Source: Aurelia coerulea (taxonomy: Eukaryota > Cnidaria > Scyphozoa > Semaeostomeae > Ulmaridae). From it: a stretch of DNA of 64,000 nt. The notes beneath the pieces are model-generated. The model was given only the letters and a program-made list of their open reading frames with translations. It ran no database searches and was not told the origin of the DNA. The DNA lies in assembly GCA_039566865.1 (NCBI GenBank), contig CM076956.1:12101511-12165510 (forward strand). The letters run 5' to 3'. The stretch's first letter is position 1, and every line of letters starts with the position of its first letter. This document shows, piece by piece, positions 33,973 to 46,100 of the stretch. Position numbers and translations under genes: made by a program.

Positions 33973-34293
33973 TAAAGGGGCTCCGCCGTCAAAATGTAAA
34001 CAAAACGATGATTTTTGCAGTTTTTTGCAAGATGATATCGCACAGGACTTTCGTATTTTTTTCAAAATGAAAGTTGCTATTTGGGCATTAATCCTTGTAC
34101 TTCACTAAGGAACAAACCAAACATTCATATCTTCTACGATTGCTCGGATATAAGTGGATTTTTAACGGTCACTTTTTTGTGTCTTGGGTGAAGCCACCAA
34201 ACAATCTGCAGAGAACAATGGATGAACAATGGATAATCGGCGACACGTGTGAGTTTACGGATTTGTTACTGTTTGACGACTGAGTCCCTTTAA
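33973..34293 (+). mobile_element. MITE with TTAAAGGGGCTCCG ends, copy 1
   Basis: TTAAAGGGGCTCCGCCGTCA at the left and a complement ending in GAGTCCCTTTAA at the right. The body (GCTCGGATATAAGTGGATTT, GAAGCCACCAAAC, GGATGAACAATGGATAAT) matches 62482-62803 in reverse. A shorter relative is 43373-43648. Confidence 0.8.
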
Positions 34294-34739
34294 TAAAATT
34301 CCCAAGAAGACTCTGATCAAATTCAAATATATTGGCTGTCAGGCGTCGACAACTTTTGTTGTCATGGTTGAGTGAATTCATGGGGAAAAATGTCAAAACA
34401 ACGGAATTTCTTCAAACATTAAGTGCGAATTATTATCAAACTTCTTTGTTATTTCAACATGTTTAGATTTTCACTTACAATGAATGTTTACATGTCGTAG
34501 GTTATTGAACTCATCAATGTCTTCAAAAGAGCATTTAAGAGTTAATAAAATCAAACTCTTCACATCACTTCAAACGCAGCGACGTTACAATATTAGGCTT
34601 TAAGTGACAACAGTGCTTTGTTTGATTACAGGCTTCTGGGTCACAGAGACAATATCAAAATAGCATTTTGCAAATCAGAAAAATGGAAACAAAATGACCA
34701 AAGGACATCACGCTAATAAATGAGACCGGTGAAGCAAGC

Positions 34740-35300
34740 ATAGGGCTCAAATCTTTCAAATCTTCAAAAAGATGGGTGTAAAATTCTATGACAATTTTCT
34801 TTGAATTGAATGGCTCGAAAAGAACTGATGGTCCTTTGCTGTAAATCTGCCATTGACATTTTTTGATATATAGATTTTTTCAAAATGGTGGCCATTTCAT
34901 TATTTTTCACAAAATTCATGAAAGATTTTGAAAAAATCATCGTAAATCCTAAACCAATAGAGGAAAAATGACATAAGCTTCAAGGAAACCATAGTTTATG
35001 AAGGTCTACAAATATGGTGGCAAGCAGAAATCTGTAGCTTTTCTGGTTTAGGATTAAGAAATTTGATGACATAATAGCCTCAAATTTAATAAATGCCGCG
35101 ATCTTGGAACTAATCAAGATATCAATAAACTTCCAAGGCAGATTTATAGCAAAATACCCTTAGTTCCTTCCAAGCCATTTATTTCAAAGAAAACTGTAAT
35201 AGAATTTTACACCGACCTTTTTAAAGATATGAGCCCTATGTTGGAGGACAAGAAAAAAGTTCCCGCTTTCAAAAATTCGTAGCAACAAGGGTACTTGATG
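34740..35300. mobile_element. Foldback repeat of unknown family
   Basis: GGTGTAAAATTCTATGACA near 34785 is mirrored by TGTAATAGAATTTTACACC near 35212. The centre (34935-35075) carries the GAGGAAAAATGACATAAGC / GGTGGCAAGCAGAAATCTG segment shared with 7965-8130 and 31640-31775. Outer limits are approximate. Confidence 0.55.
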
Positions 35301-35576
35301 CTTCAGTTCAGTTTCAGTTTTGTATATTAAATTCACTACATACAATTTATAATTTTCTATACCAACAAATAACTAAACTACAAGGAAATATGACAATATT
35401 ACAGAAAATTAGTATATGGAGAGTTAATACAATATACAAATACAGAGAAACGAGATACTCAATAGGTAAACTAATCGAGGGATTTCATGGATGGATTTGA
35501 ATCATTCAAATTCTGGTTCAAAGCGAAAAGACCGAAGTATTTTGCCATTTTCCTCCCGTTTTGTGAGCACTAAAAC

Positions 35577-36162
35577 AACAAGGACAGATTTTTAAGACAA
35601 CAGCATCACTTGCTTTCGTTGACACCTGAATTCAAAGCGATTGATTATCGCAGACAAAGGAAATTCTCTCAACCAGTAATTCAAAACAAACAAAGCCGCA
35701 AGTTTCTCTGAAACCCAGGTAGCTAGCGCGCTCGTTGTGCATTTCAGGAACTGTCTTTAAGAGCAAACATGAGCATATATCGAAAGGAAAGGATATATCT
35801 ACATATCTACCTTGGGCATTTTATTTCTTTGGTTGAAAAGCTGAGCAGCAAGTATTTTAATTACACCCAAAAATATAAGAGAATTGAATCACTTCCCAAC
35901 CGGCTTTTGAACCAAACAAATTAACTGCCCAAGGTAGATGTCTAGATATATCCTTCTTCTTTCGACATATGCTCATGTTTGCTCTTAAGAACAATTCCTT
36001 GAATGCACAACAAGCGAGGTGGCAACCTGGGTTTCAGAGACACTTTTGCAGCTTTGTTCGTTTTGAATTACTGGTTGAGAGAATTTCCCTTCTCTGCGAT
36101 CGCTAATCGCTTTGAATTGCGGTGTCAATCAATGCTATTGTCTTACAAAATGTGTCTTTGTT
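35577..36162. mobile_element. Foldback MITE (AACAAGGAC family), copy 3
   Basis: AACAAGGACAGATTTTTAAG at the left and TGTGTCTTTGTT at the right bound the same palindromic arms as 24444-25034. CACTAAAAC (left) and CACTAAAC (right) flank it, an imperfect version of the family's 9-bp duplication. Confidence 0.8.
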
Positions 36163-37599
36163 CACTAAACTATTGGTAATTTCGACTTTACAAAAATTTA
36201 TTGGTTGCGAAATGTCTGAAAAAAGGGCCTAAACACTTCTCAAATTTTAAGGAATCTCCGCACACAAAAAATACGCAAGGGCATTTCACCTCTTTCAAAC
36301 TATACTGAAATTGTTAAATCACATGGCAATAAATAGCAGACGATATCCCTCAACCGTGAAAAATTGCACTATATTATTCTGAACAAGACGTTCCTTCATG
36401 ATTTGATCGAGTTTGTTTGAGGCCTTTTTCAGACATTTCGCAACCATGCAATTTTTGTAAAATCGAATTTACATATATTTTAAGTTCTCAAAAAAAACAC
36501 GAGAAAAATTACACAACAATACTTCGACCTCTCGGCTATCAAGTAAAATTCGATTCGTTCCAATCCATCAAGTACTCTTGGTGCTATGAATTCTCAAATG
36601 GGGGAACTGTTTTCTGGCTCACCTGGTAGAATCTAGCAACATCCCCAGCTTAAGTTGTTGACCGGTTTCTGACTATTTGCACTATAATAGTGTCTTTTTC
36701 AGCATAGGCATCAACTCTCTAAAAAAGCTAATGCAAATGACTATTAACATGGCAAATGGCTACAGACAACTTGGCTTCTATTCTGGAACATACTTTGATA
36801 AAAAATTAATGTAAAGATCTCTCAGGACAAATATGATGAAAACACTTCGGTGACGATTTACTAATATTCATATGCACTCTTTACATAGGCCTAGCGACTA
36901 TTCGGTTTCTCCTACGTTACAACGACTAATTCATGATGAGTTACATCCCGCCCCTCCACTGGCCTACGCCAGGGAGTGGCACTCTACACGCATACTACGT
37001 CCTTCTACCTCAACCTTCTACCTCTAAGTCCTTCTTCTCTGGAGCTCCTTCAGTAACTAATGTAAGATTTCTGATAGTGGATCTATTACTACGTCCATGT
37101 GCGTTTCCGTTATTTCCTTATATGGCATAATGGCCTATGACCTATGCATGTTTTTTCCACGTGTGCGTATATTGTTTCTTTACGAGGCTGACTCATGGCC
37201 TTACACGTAGCACGTACTATTCTAACGTGCAGGCGAGGGGATTTTTTACAATGACAATTTGAACCTAAACTTCACGACACAAATATGAAAGAAACAAGAC
37301 AGCTTGGGTGTAGTGGATAGCTCGGATGTAATGGTAACGCGACGCCTATCTGAACGAATTTTTCATGCAGATAAAATCTATTCGGCAAATAGCACAGTGT
37401 AAACAGGGTCTGAGTCTTGTGGTGTTAGTTATTTCAAAAGCAGCTGCATTTACAAAATCTGCAATTAACATTCCACGTTATTTCCTTCCCTTGTTTCGAA
37501 GATTTCGTTGCATTAGCACTTTAAACGACGGTTATAATAGTGAGTTGAAATCAATTGCATGGCTAATTGTTTATTTGCAATTAGTTAATTCATCTTTAA
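36163..37599. other. Intergenic stretch, nothing recognised
   Basis: No conserved coding, SINE or inverted-repeat element could be supported. Short ORFs (for example 36417-36629 and 37365-37634) show no known domain. Confidence 0.45.
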
Positions 37600-37960
37600 T
37601 AAGAAAGTTTCACGCAGTTGATTTTAAAAGCTAAGATATATTTGCAAATGTCTTTAATGAGTTCATACGTATTGAAATCTCAAATGAACCTGGTTCATCT
37701 TTGAGCAATTGAAGACAAGTTTTCTTTGATCTTCAAAGAAAGTTTTCTGCGGTTAATTTTAAAAGTTAAGATATATTTGCAAATGTCTTTAATGAGTTCA
37801 TAGGTATAGAAATTTCAAGTGAACCTGGTTCATCTTTGCTCAATTGATGAAATTTTAATTGATCATCTAAGAAGAGTTTTACGAAGTCGATTTCAACAGT
37901 TAAGATGTATTTGCAATGGCTTTACTGAGTTCATACATTACATACTGCATTGAAATCTCA
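37600..37960. repeat. Tandem duplication, about 135-bp unit, 2.3 copies
   Basis: AAGATATATTTGCAAATGTC, TTTAATGAGTTCATA and GAACCTGGTTCATCTTTG recur at about 37631, 37765 and, diverged, 37901. It may be the remains of a short satellite array upstream of FAM32A's 3' end. Confidence 0.8.
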
Positions 37961-38054
37961 AATAAACATGTAGTTGTAACTCATTTTGCTGTTTGCTGGT
38001 TTGGTGTTCATCTCAACGTCATTGTTCATATAAACTCATTACAAGTCCCAGTTA

Positions 38055-38106
38055 TCGCCACAACGACAACAACGACAACGACAACAACAACAACAACAAC
38101 AACCAC
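38055..38106. repeat. (ACA)n microsatellite
   Basis: CAACGACAAC units give way to pure ACA repeats. Confidence 0.9.
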
Positions 38107-38558
38107 ACCATTTAGCGATAACTTTGACTATTCAGTCAGTCCAATAAATGCCTGAAAATATATACCAAAAAGACTCACAGAAACGGCCGTGCCCAATTTG
38201 CCCCACTTCCCTCTCGACTCTCAAATGCTTCACCTTGCGCACAACTCAGTGCTTTCAATCTTATCTTACTATTACACATGTATTTCTTTCATTTAAATTC
38301 ATTAAAAAGTATTCATAATGTAAACAAGTACATATAATTAGCACTTTGGATATAACTTATGAATTAAGCATGATGCTTCAATAATAGCCCATTATTAATC
38401 CATAATGTAAGCTTAAAGAATGCAGTAACTGTTATCAAAGTAATAACCTAAAGCACAAACAAGTACATTTCTAAAACTTTACAAAAATTTATACAAAATT
38501 GCAACTTATCTTGCAAGGATTTGTTTGTATAGGCGTTGTCTTTTTCTTCCCCCACCGA

Positions 38559-41104
38559 TTACTTTGTCCAACTGACTTTTTGAATGTCATAATGCTCTGA
38601 TAAATTGTCTAGATATGAATTCAGTTCCTAAAAATAATACAGGAGATTAGACTCTTTCTTTGGAGATACTTTTAAGAGAACTCATTGTCAAACATCCATC
38701 CAGCTCTAAGTTGGTTGTTGATGTGCATAATCCAAAAGGTTTATCCACCCCAGTGTGGATGTATTGGACGCCATAAGCTAAATTTTCTTACCCTTTTATT
38801 TCTGCCTAGCATCTAAAGGTAGCTTTATGACATCGAGCAGCTAACCTTAGAAGCATTGCCCTGGTATTTCCTCTCGATGTGACCATACCTTGTGATTCAT
38901 TTAGCCTGGAATTACAGTCTCCAACTCCACACTCTACATAGCAGGTTTGATAGTTGGCAATCAAGCACACTACCACTGAGGCATCCCTGCTTATTTCCAC
39001 AAATTAAAATAAATGTTTAGGATACTTCCATGAGCGGTAGGAACCAACTGAACTGCACTTTGGAAAATGTTGTGGTCATAGGTTGCAGTTTTTAAGTAAG
39101 GTTAAATTAGCAACAATGTTTTCACATAGCTTCCTGCTATTTAGTAGCCATCCAACAGTTGACACCACAGACACTACTCTGCTCTAATTTTTCTAGAAAT
39201 GGGACTCATATATCACAGCTCAAAACAGGATTTGACTTTTCACTTTGATCTTGTTTCCACCTCAGTTGGTCAAACCAGCCTTAGCAGTCAAAAGTGGTTA
39301 AAAGAGGTGAAAGAGGTACTTCTAAATATGTAACTTTTGCTTTATCAGTTGAACGCTTAACAGTCTTGTTTCTGTCAATAAAAATAACTTTACTGAACTA
39401 AAGGGAGCTTACAACATACCAACACTCTAAAATGAAAATTCATTGTGTACTTACCTCAACTCTTTGCTTGTGAGTTTTGGAAGCTTTTTTCAAAATTCTC
39501 TCAGCAGCCTTGAATGAAAGGATAAATCAATAATTATTACTGCTGGTGGGGATTGGGTGCATAGACTTATTGTAAGATTTGTTTTTATCATCTCTGAATG
39601 GAAGTATTTCTTGGGGTTTCTCATTGTGGCAATTATATATCTATTGTGTGGATCATACTAAAAAGCTCTGGGCCAAGCCCTCCTGTAACTCATTATGCTC
39701 AAGTACAATCCCTTGGGGATAAGACCTTATTGAGTCCACAACCTCTTATGTCATTATGTTGGGGGGTTCAAACCTCATCCATTTGATGACTGTTCTAGCT
39801 GCAAAGTCAGCGGATTACAACATTGTACCACAGCACTTTCAAGGACCTGGAATCAACTGAAGAAAGTGGGTAGGAAATGCAAAAGCATCATGAACAATGA
39901 ATAATGTACAGAAGAGAGTAAGTACAGGTATGGACCTCACCCTTTTCTCTTGCGCCTTTTCAAAAGCAATCTCTGCAGGTGTTCTTGAGTCTTTCTTGTT
40001 CTGTATCTCTTTTTCTTCCTCAGAATCATGATGATGATCATCTTTGGATGTTGATGCGAGTGATTCTATCTCTTCAGCCTTGTTCTTCTTCTTCTTCTTT
40101 CTATAATCGTAAAGTGCTTACATTTTACCCAGGAGATTTTTTGTGTGAGCTGTGGCTCACAAAATAAGGATAGAGATCCAAAAAGAAAAAGTGGATATAT
40201 TTCTTCCCATATTGGAAAGTTTGCAGAATTGTGTGGACCCCCGATCTCTTTGTCAATACATTCAATTGCATGGTTGTATTTGCATCACTAAACAATGGAC
40301 CTATTGTTTCCCACTGTTGTTTTACAAAAATCTCATAGCTAGGACATGACTGCAACTTGAATTTGTAGTTTGCAGCAGATAAATCTATCAAACAAGGCAC
40401 ATTTTCCAATCTGGTTTTTCTTTACAAAGTGCCTACATCTACAGTAAAAAAGATATAGAATACAAAAGAACTTTTAATGGGTGAAAAGACAATGCCAGAC
40501 ATTGACATTTGGTATTATTGTTTCATTCAATCTTGAAATGATTTTCATACAATAGTTTCCCTAAGAATTGAACTTAAAGTGAATAACCTGACTGAGTAAA
40601 AAGATGAGATCTCATACAAGCTTATGCATATATATATAGCCTATATCAGAATTTCATACCCAATTAGCCATCAACATTTTTTTTTTTTTTTTTTATGTTT
40701 TCTTATCAACATGTTATCTTTTTTTTTTGTCTGTTAACAGGTGTGCAGAGTATGGCACTTGCACACCGTCACCGGCGATTTTCAATAGGCTATTCAAATT
40801 AGACAATAGAGAACAAAAGAAATTTCTTGTTGCACACCGGAGATCTCGTCGAAAAGTGCCATACTCTGCAGACTGAGCCATCAAAATAGCATATACTTCG
40901 TCTTTTTTAGAGAAGAGGCCTACTTTCATCGATTATAATTCACTTTTCGAGCATAACTAGCTAGCAGACCAGGGGGTTCCTGCAATTAGGTTTAACCACT
41001 ACTTAAATTGAGTAGAAATATGCTTACTTCTTCATTCCAGCTTTCTTCGGGCCTTTTAATTTCAGTCCGCCAACAACAGCATTTTTATACACATCATCCG
41101 ACAT
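38559..41104 (-). CDS. FAM32A: FAM32A (spliceosome exon-ligation factor)
   Basis: Four coding exons on the minus strand: 41028-41104, 39941-40100, 39455-39508 and 38559-38627, all GT-AG, joining in frame to 119 residues (human is 112). The start MSDDVYKNAVVGGLKLKGPK leads into a lysine tract, an acidic His/Glu-rich linker, then FEKAQEKR, the conserved block ERILKKASKTHKQRVE and the C-terminus SEHYDIQKVSWTK. FAM32A is a small nuclear protein of the human C*/P spliceosomes whose C-terminal tail reaches the active site and stabilises the 3' splice site docking for exon ligation. The usual proline before KVSWTK is glutamine here. An in-frame upstream ATG at 41215 would add 37 unconserved residues, so 41104 is preferred. 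Introns hold SINEs and a poly-T run. The identification is firm; function is by orthology. Confidence 0.96.
38806..38995 (-). mobile_element. tRNA-derived SINE (family 2) in FAM32A intron 3
   Basis: The minus strand starts near GGATGCCTCAGTGGTAGTGT, a box A, and continues with the GACTGTAATTCCAGGCTAAA and GAGGAAATACCAGGGCAATG body shared with 6838-6966. It is inserted in the same orientation as the gene. Confidence 0.7.
39690..39840 (-). mobile_element. tRNA-derived SINE (family 1) in FAM32A intron 2
   Basis: The minus strand reads AGTGCTGTGGTACAATGTTG, then CTGACTTTGCAGCTAGAACA and a box-B-like GGTTTGAACCC, matching the 26236-26434 copy. Confidence 0.7.
40676..40728. repeat. Poly-T runs in FAM32A intron 1
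   Basis: Two T runs, about 18 and 9 bases, within intron 1 of FAM32A. They could be the tail of a degraded retroposon, but no body was identified. Confidence 0.7.
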
Positions 41105-41438
41105 TTTGAAAATATAACTGAACCATGGCCTCGATCGCAGATCGCATGAGCTTCCTCGAAGTCGAAAGTGAGGTCTCATTGTTTCACGCAAAGTCTCGTC
41201 AGCATTGGGGAGCAAATCAAATCTATTATTTCAGGCGCGCACCATCGTAAATTTGGCAAAATTTTATTGTAGAGCAAAAATCGAAAATAACTGAACAATG
41301 AACCTTTTCAATGTGTATAAGCGAGCTCTCACAGAATCTGATTTTTCAATAGAATGCCAATCAAATGCCCTTAGAAGCAAGGCGAATTCAATGAACATTT
41401 TTGTGCAAACAATAATACATCGTATTATTTAGCTGCTA

Positions 41439-41828
41439 CACATTTTTTATGTACTACGATGACCAAAAATTTAAGAAACTCTAGTACTACGTTCAAGAAC
41501 AATTAAGAAACTATAGAATTTTATTTCTGTATGTCTCTCTTATTTATGTCTCTCTAACAAAGCTACCTTTATCTTTAACTTCTGACTGCAAAAATTTGTA
41601 ACTTTTTGCCTTAATGTGCATGGCTTATTCGTGGTGACAATAGCAATGCAAAATGCAAGCCCTTTGTCGATAAGAAGGCTCAACCTCGAACCATAACACA
41701 ATTTTAGGCCCTAAAGTAAGAAACTAATTAAGAATATTTTGCTACTAAAACATCGAAAATTTCATGCAAAATTAAGAAACTTTTAGCACTAAGTGCTGAT
41801 CCAAGTTTCTTATAACAAAACAAAAACG
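41439..41828 (+). mobile_element. TAAGAAACT-rich element, family A, copy 3
   Basis: TA then CACATTTTTTATGTACTACG at the left; the body (GACCAAAAATTTAAGAAACT, TATGTCTCTCTAACAAAG, TGTGCATGGCTTATTCGTG) matches 23362-23881, and the end GTTTCTTATAACAAAAC..CG is at 41828. It lies about 330 bp upstream of the FAM32A start codon. Confidence 0.7.
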
Positions 41829-42315
41829 TATAGTTGAAACGAAACGTCTAGAAACTGTCTTCTTCTTTGAATTTCTACTTTGAATTTCCTTACTTTGTAA
41901 TTGCAAAACGGGCTTATTTCGCAAAAGATATTTTTGGGTGTGGGCTTATTCGAAGGTGGGGGCATATTTGAGGACTTACGGTATATACTTAAACCTTTTC
42001 GTAAATCTTTCCTCGTAAGCATCATTTTTTTATCATTAGGGCAAGTTGGTCTTTGAGGGAACTAGCCCATCTCCCGAAAAAGCAAATCCCCATTCCGAAT
42101 GTGGGGTTGGAAGGAAAACATGCATTTTTCAATTTTCCCTCAAAAAATAAAGTACAACCAAGAACTACATATGTAGAGTAAAACTGTTTTTGGCCACAGA
42201 ACTACGATTATTTTTCAAAATAATGCAAACTAGATACCATTCGAAAGAGCTTAGCAAATGGAACTTGATTCTTGCAAGCATTGTAAAATGTTGTTTACTT
42301 AAAGGGAATGTAAGC

Positions 42316-42420
42316 ATATAAAAGTGGCTCAAGCCACTTGCGGTCAAACTCTAGCCTATCAGATATCAGGATTTCTTGTTGACGTAGATCAGTTACCCAA
42401 ATATGGTGCGGCACGTGTAT
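42316..42420 (-). repeat. Dispersed repeat, inverted copy of 23118-23245
   Basis: AAAAGTGGCTCAAGCCACTT, then CTAGCCTATCAGATATCAGG and CAAATATGGTGCGGCACGTG are the complement of the 23118-23245 copy. Both copies lie within about 500 bp of a family A element. Confidence 0.65.
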
Positions 42421-43120
42421 CGGCCTATTGCCTTTGCAAGGTTATTTCTATTGAAGTCTTATCTATATGCTTAGATTCGCTTTAATAACATTGTAAAATG
42501 TTGTTTACGTATACTCCTTTACGAATTTTAGGAAGTTTTTGCTTCACAGATTGTTTAAACTTGCTATGCACTATTTGAAAGTGCCGGTCTTCGCAAACAG
42601 TAATATGAAGTTAGATTTTACACAGAGTGACTGGTTTGACCGTCGCCTGTCAGCGAATGCACTGTCGTCAGATTTTGCTCGACCAGGGGCTATTCTGGAG
42701 CTCACTGATTCGTATGGAACGACTTTTACCGTATTCTGCTTGCAGATTCATAATCAGAAGGCATCACAGTTTCATAGGATGCCAAACTTGTTTTGCAACA
42801 AAGAGAAAAAAACTTCAAATAATTCCCAAGAGACTAAACTCCGCTCTCAAATATGCTTTAAATGATGCAGTGTTTTGCAATATAATGATAGTTCTGTGAC
42901 CGAAGACCAATTTACTCTATATAGTTTTTTGTTGTACTTTAGTCCCCTCATATGAAAAATCCAGTTCGCTGTCCGCATAGAGATCCGGGTGGAGATCTGT
43001 CTTTTATAGGAGGATTCAGGATTGGCTTACTTCCACATAAACAGGATTCTGTGATAAATGTAAAAAAAAATAAACACACAAAAGTACCATCCTCTCAACA
43101 GTTTATCATATATCACTCCA
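42421..43120. other. Intergenic stretch between THNSL2 and FAM32A, nothing recognised
   Basis: Two overlapping ORFs of about 100 codons (42539-42899) in different frames show no recognisable domain. The THNSL2 3' UTR must lie here, but I see no canonical poly(A) signal close to the stop. Confidence 0.4.
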
Positions 43121-46100
43121 TCATGATTCTTTAAATTGTTTTGTAGCTAGTCTTACTCCATCCTTCATCTTCCCAATCCAATCTTCATTTCTTTTCCAGT
43201 GTTCAAATCGCTTAGGTTTCTTCAACAGTGCTTTGACCTCTTCTGTTTGCTCCAGTGGAATACCTTCTTCAGCGAATATGTCTGGGAATTTCTGTGGTGA
43301 TGCACAAGATAAGCAAACAACCTTGTTGTCAGCTAACTTCACGCCATATCTGCAAGAAGTACACGTTCTTTCTTAAAGGGGCTCCGTCTCCAAATTTCGG
43401 TCGAAAGGTTGATTTTGCAGTTTTTGATAAGCAATATCACACAGACCTTTCATCTGTTTTTCAAAGATGAAAGCGTTGTTTCGAAGATAAATATTTGTAA
43501 TTCACATAGGAACGAGCTAAAACGACTGCTTGGATACGGTCGCATTTTGGTGGCTTGGACGAAGGCCAAAAAAACTGCAGAAAATAATGGACACGTGCCT
43601 GAAACAATGGATTTTACAAATTTGTTTGTGACGATGGAGCCCATTTAAGAAACTCATTTAAGAAACTCGTTTGTAAGAAACTACCTAGTGTCCCAAAGGA
43701 GTCCCACCTTTGAGAAACAAAGAAAATGTGCAATGATACAACGTTTGCTTGATGGCTTTCAATTAAATTTTTAATTATTCATACATAGTCATTCCATCGG
43801 TAAAAGCAGTAGTTTTCAGGGGGCCATGTCAAAAACAAAATGTACAAAGACAAACTTAAATATACAAAGTTGGTTACAAAAATGGTTCAAATTAAAAGAG
43901 TTAATGGCAAGTGCGTATATATATATAAATTTTAAAAACTTGGTACTGTAGTATATACTAAATAATAGGTACTAGGAGAAAAACGGACGCAAAAACAGAC
44001 AGATTTTTCAGCACCATTTTAAATAAAGTAAAAATTTTAACAAAAAGTAAATAAATTTTAACTAGAGTACAAGCTATAATGACTTGTTGAACGCTCTGCA
44101 TGCTTTGAGTTGCTTCCCTTGTTTAGACGTTTTTATCGAAACAGTCATTTTATCATTCCTTGTATCATTCCTTTCCTCTTTTTAGGACTTTCAATAGAAG
44201 AGATTTCAACTTAGGGTTTGAGCATGGGTATTGTGGACACAATTTGTGTCGATCGCGTCCACAAAATGGATGAATGTAGTTCGTTACCTTGCTTGTCCTC
44301 ATTTCATGAGTATCTCTGCTCTCTTGCTTTGGCAGTCCATTCTTGCTTACATTTAACGGCCTAAGGTTTGAACAATGCTGCGCTCTGAAAGTTATCGCCT
44401 GAGAACTAGTTCCCAGATCATTGCAGCCCTCAAACGACTCATAATTTCAGGGATCATGGATCAGAATGGAAGGTGGAATTCTCGATTCCCATACAAACCC
44501 ATTACAGGAATTTAAGTTAACCATTCTCTGGTCTAAGTTAATACTTCTTATTCCACAGCCTGTCAAACGTGTAAACTCTTTTTTGACTCACCAGGTACTT
44601 CCTAATATGTTCCCTGGTAAAAATGTAAAATTGAAGTCAATTTGATGCCAAAAGATTCAAGTTTATCAGGTTAATTACATGGATCTCTGGTTTTTGAAAC
44701 AACCAACTATTTTCATTTTCTTTCTCAACAAATCAGTAACTACAGGACAGTTTACTCAAACGTGGTATCAAACTACAGTATATAGATTGAAGTCTCTTCT
44801 ATTTATAGATTTGAAAAAAGAGAAAATTGGATTGATGGCTCCTTCACAGTAGCCAAAAATGAGATTAACACGCTAATTAAGGGAATAATGTTGCATCTCG
44901 GCTAGCACAATACAAGCTGAAATTTCAGGACGCGCTGAAACTCTTTCCATGTAATGGCAAACTGACATTTACAAGTATCTAACCACAGAGGAATGATGAA
45001 ACTTCACCTCAGGTAAACGGGCTGACGACAACCCCCATGTAAACAGGCTCTTAGAAGTATTCATGCTTACCTATCAGGAGAGAGTGCTATGGCAACTGCG
45101 ACAGCCGTGTGTGGTTCAATATGATATTCAAATCTTTCCCATGTTTTCTTCATCGCTTCTCTAACTTCAGTTTCTGATACAGATGCAGTTTGAATTGTCT
45201 TGCGAAGCTGTTTAACAAAGAAACAAAACAATGCAACGGTCGAAGTCTGGGTCTGGTCATAGCCTTGATCTTGGTTCCCTGACTTCACGTCACTTTGGTG
45301 ATAAGGCCGAAGTCGAGGCCGAAGCGATATCACCAAATCGAAGAAAGCAGAGAAACAAGGGAATCAAGGTCAATCGAAGAACGCATGGAAACAAAGGGCT
45401 CAAGGTCATAAGTCTAGTCTGGTTTGAGAAATGATCTGCAGTGACATTGACGATTGCACTAAAGATGGCATCAGGGAAATTTTACAATGATCTTTTGTGT
45501 TCCATGATACCGGGTGTGTGAATAAAACGAATCCCCGTGTAAAAGGTCGTGCATCCCTGGATATCAAGACAATGATATCGGCAGATATATAGTTTAATGG
45601 CAGACATGTTCAAATCTATTTTAAAATATACCTGACTAAAATCGGCCACTCCGTTCTGAAATCATGAGGAATTTTCTCAAGAACGCCTCTTCAAGAAACC
45701 TTCACAACATGTCCGAAATCACAAACAACTTTCCCTAACATTTCTGCCTTACATGGCCTTACAGCAATGACTACTGCACGCTTTAGTACGTGCTATCTTC
45801 TTGGGAGGATGAACGAGCCTTCGCCAAGGTAGCAATAAACTATTCACGGGGATTCTATTCTCCCAAGAGGACAAAACACTTAAATACACATGTGTCATCA
45901 TTTTTGGAAAGGAAAACCAAGGAAAATTTGCTCATTGTTTTCACTCGTTTTTGCAGGTTGTTTCAAGGGGCTCTCTGCAGAAAATCTCCCATATCCACGG
46001 GAAGGAATGACCGATTAAAGCCAGGTAAATTATTCAACCTAATTGAACATATTGGCAATAAAACAAGACAGTTTTCAATATCATTGCTTTGATATTCAGG

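Noticed and set aside
41105..41215. Longer FAM32A protein from the upstream ATG
   Set aside because: The 37 extra residues are not conserved in the family and the downstream ATG at 41104 matches the usual protein start.
42539..42899. Two overlapping ORFs of 90-108 codons between FAM32A and THNSL2
   Set aside because: Different frames over the same bases, no recognisable domain and no splice context.
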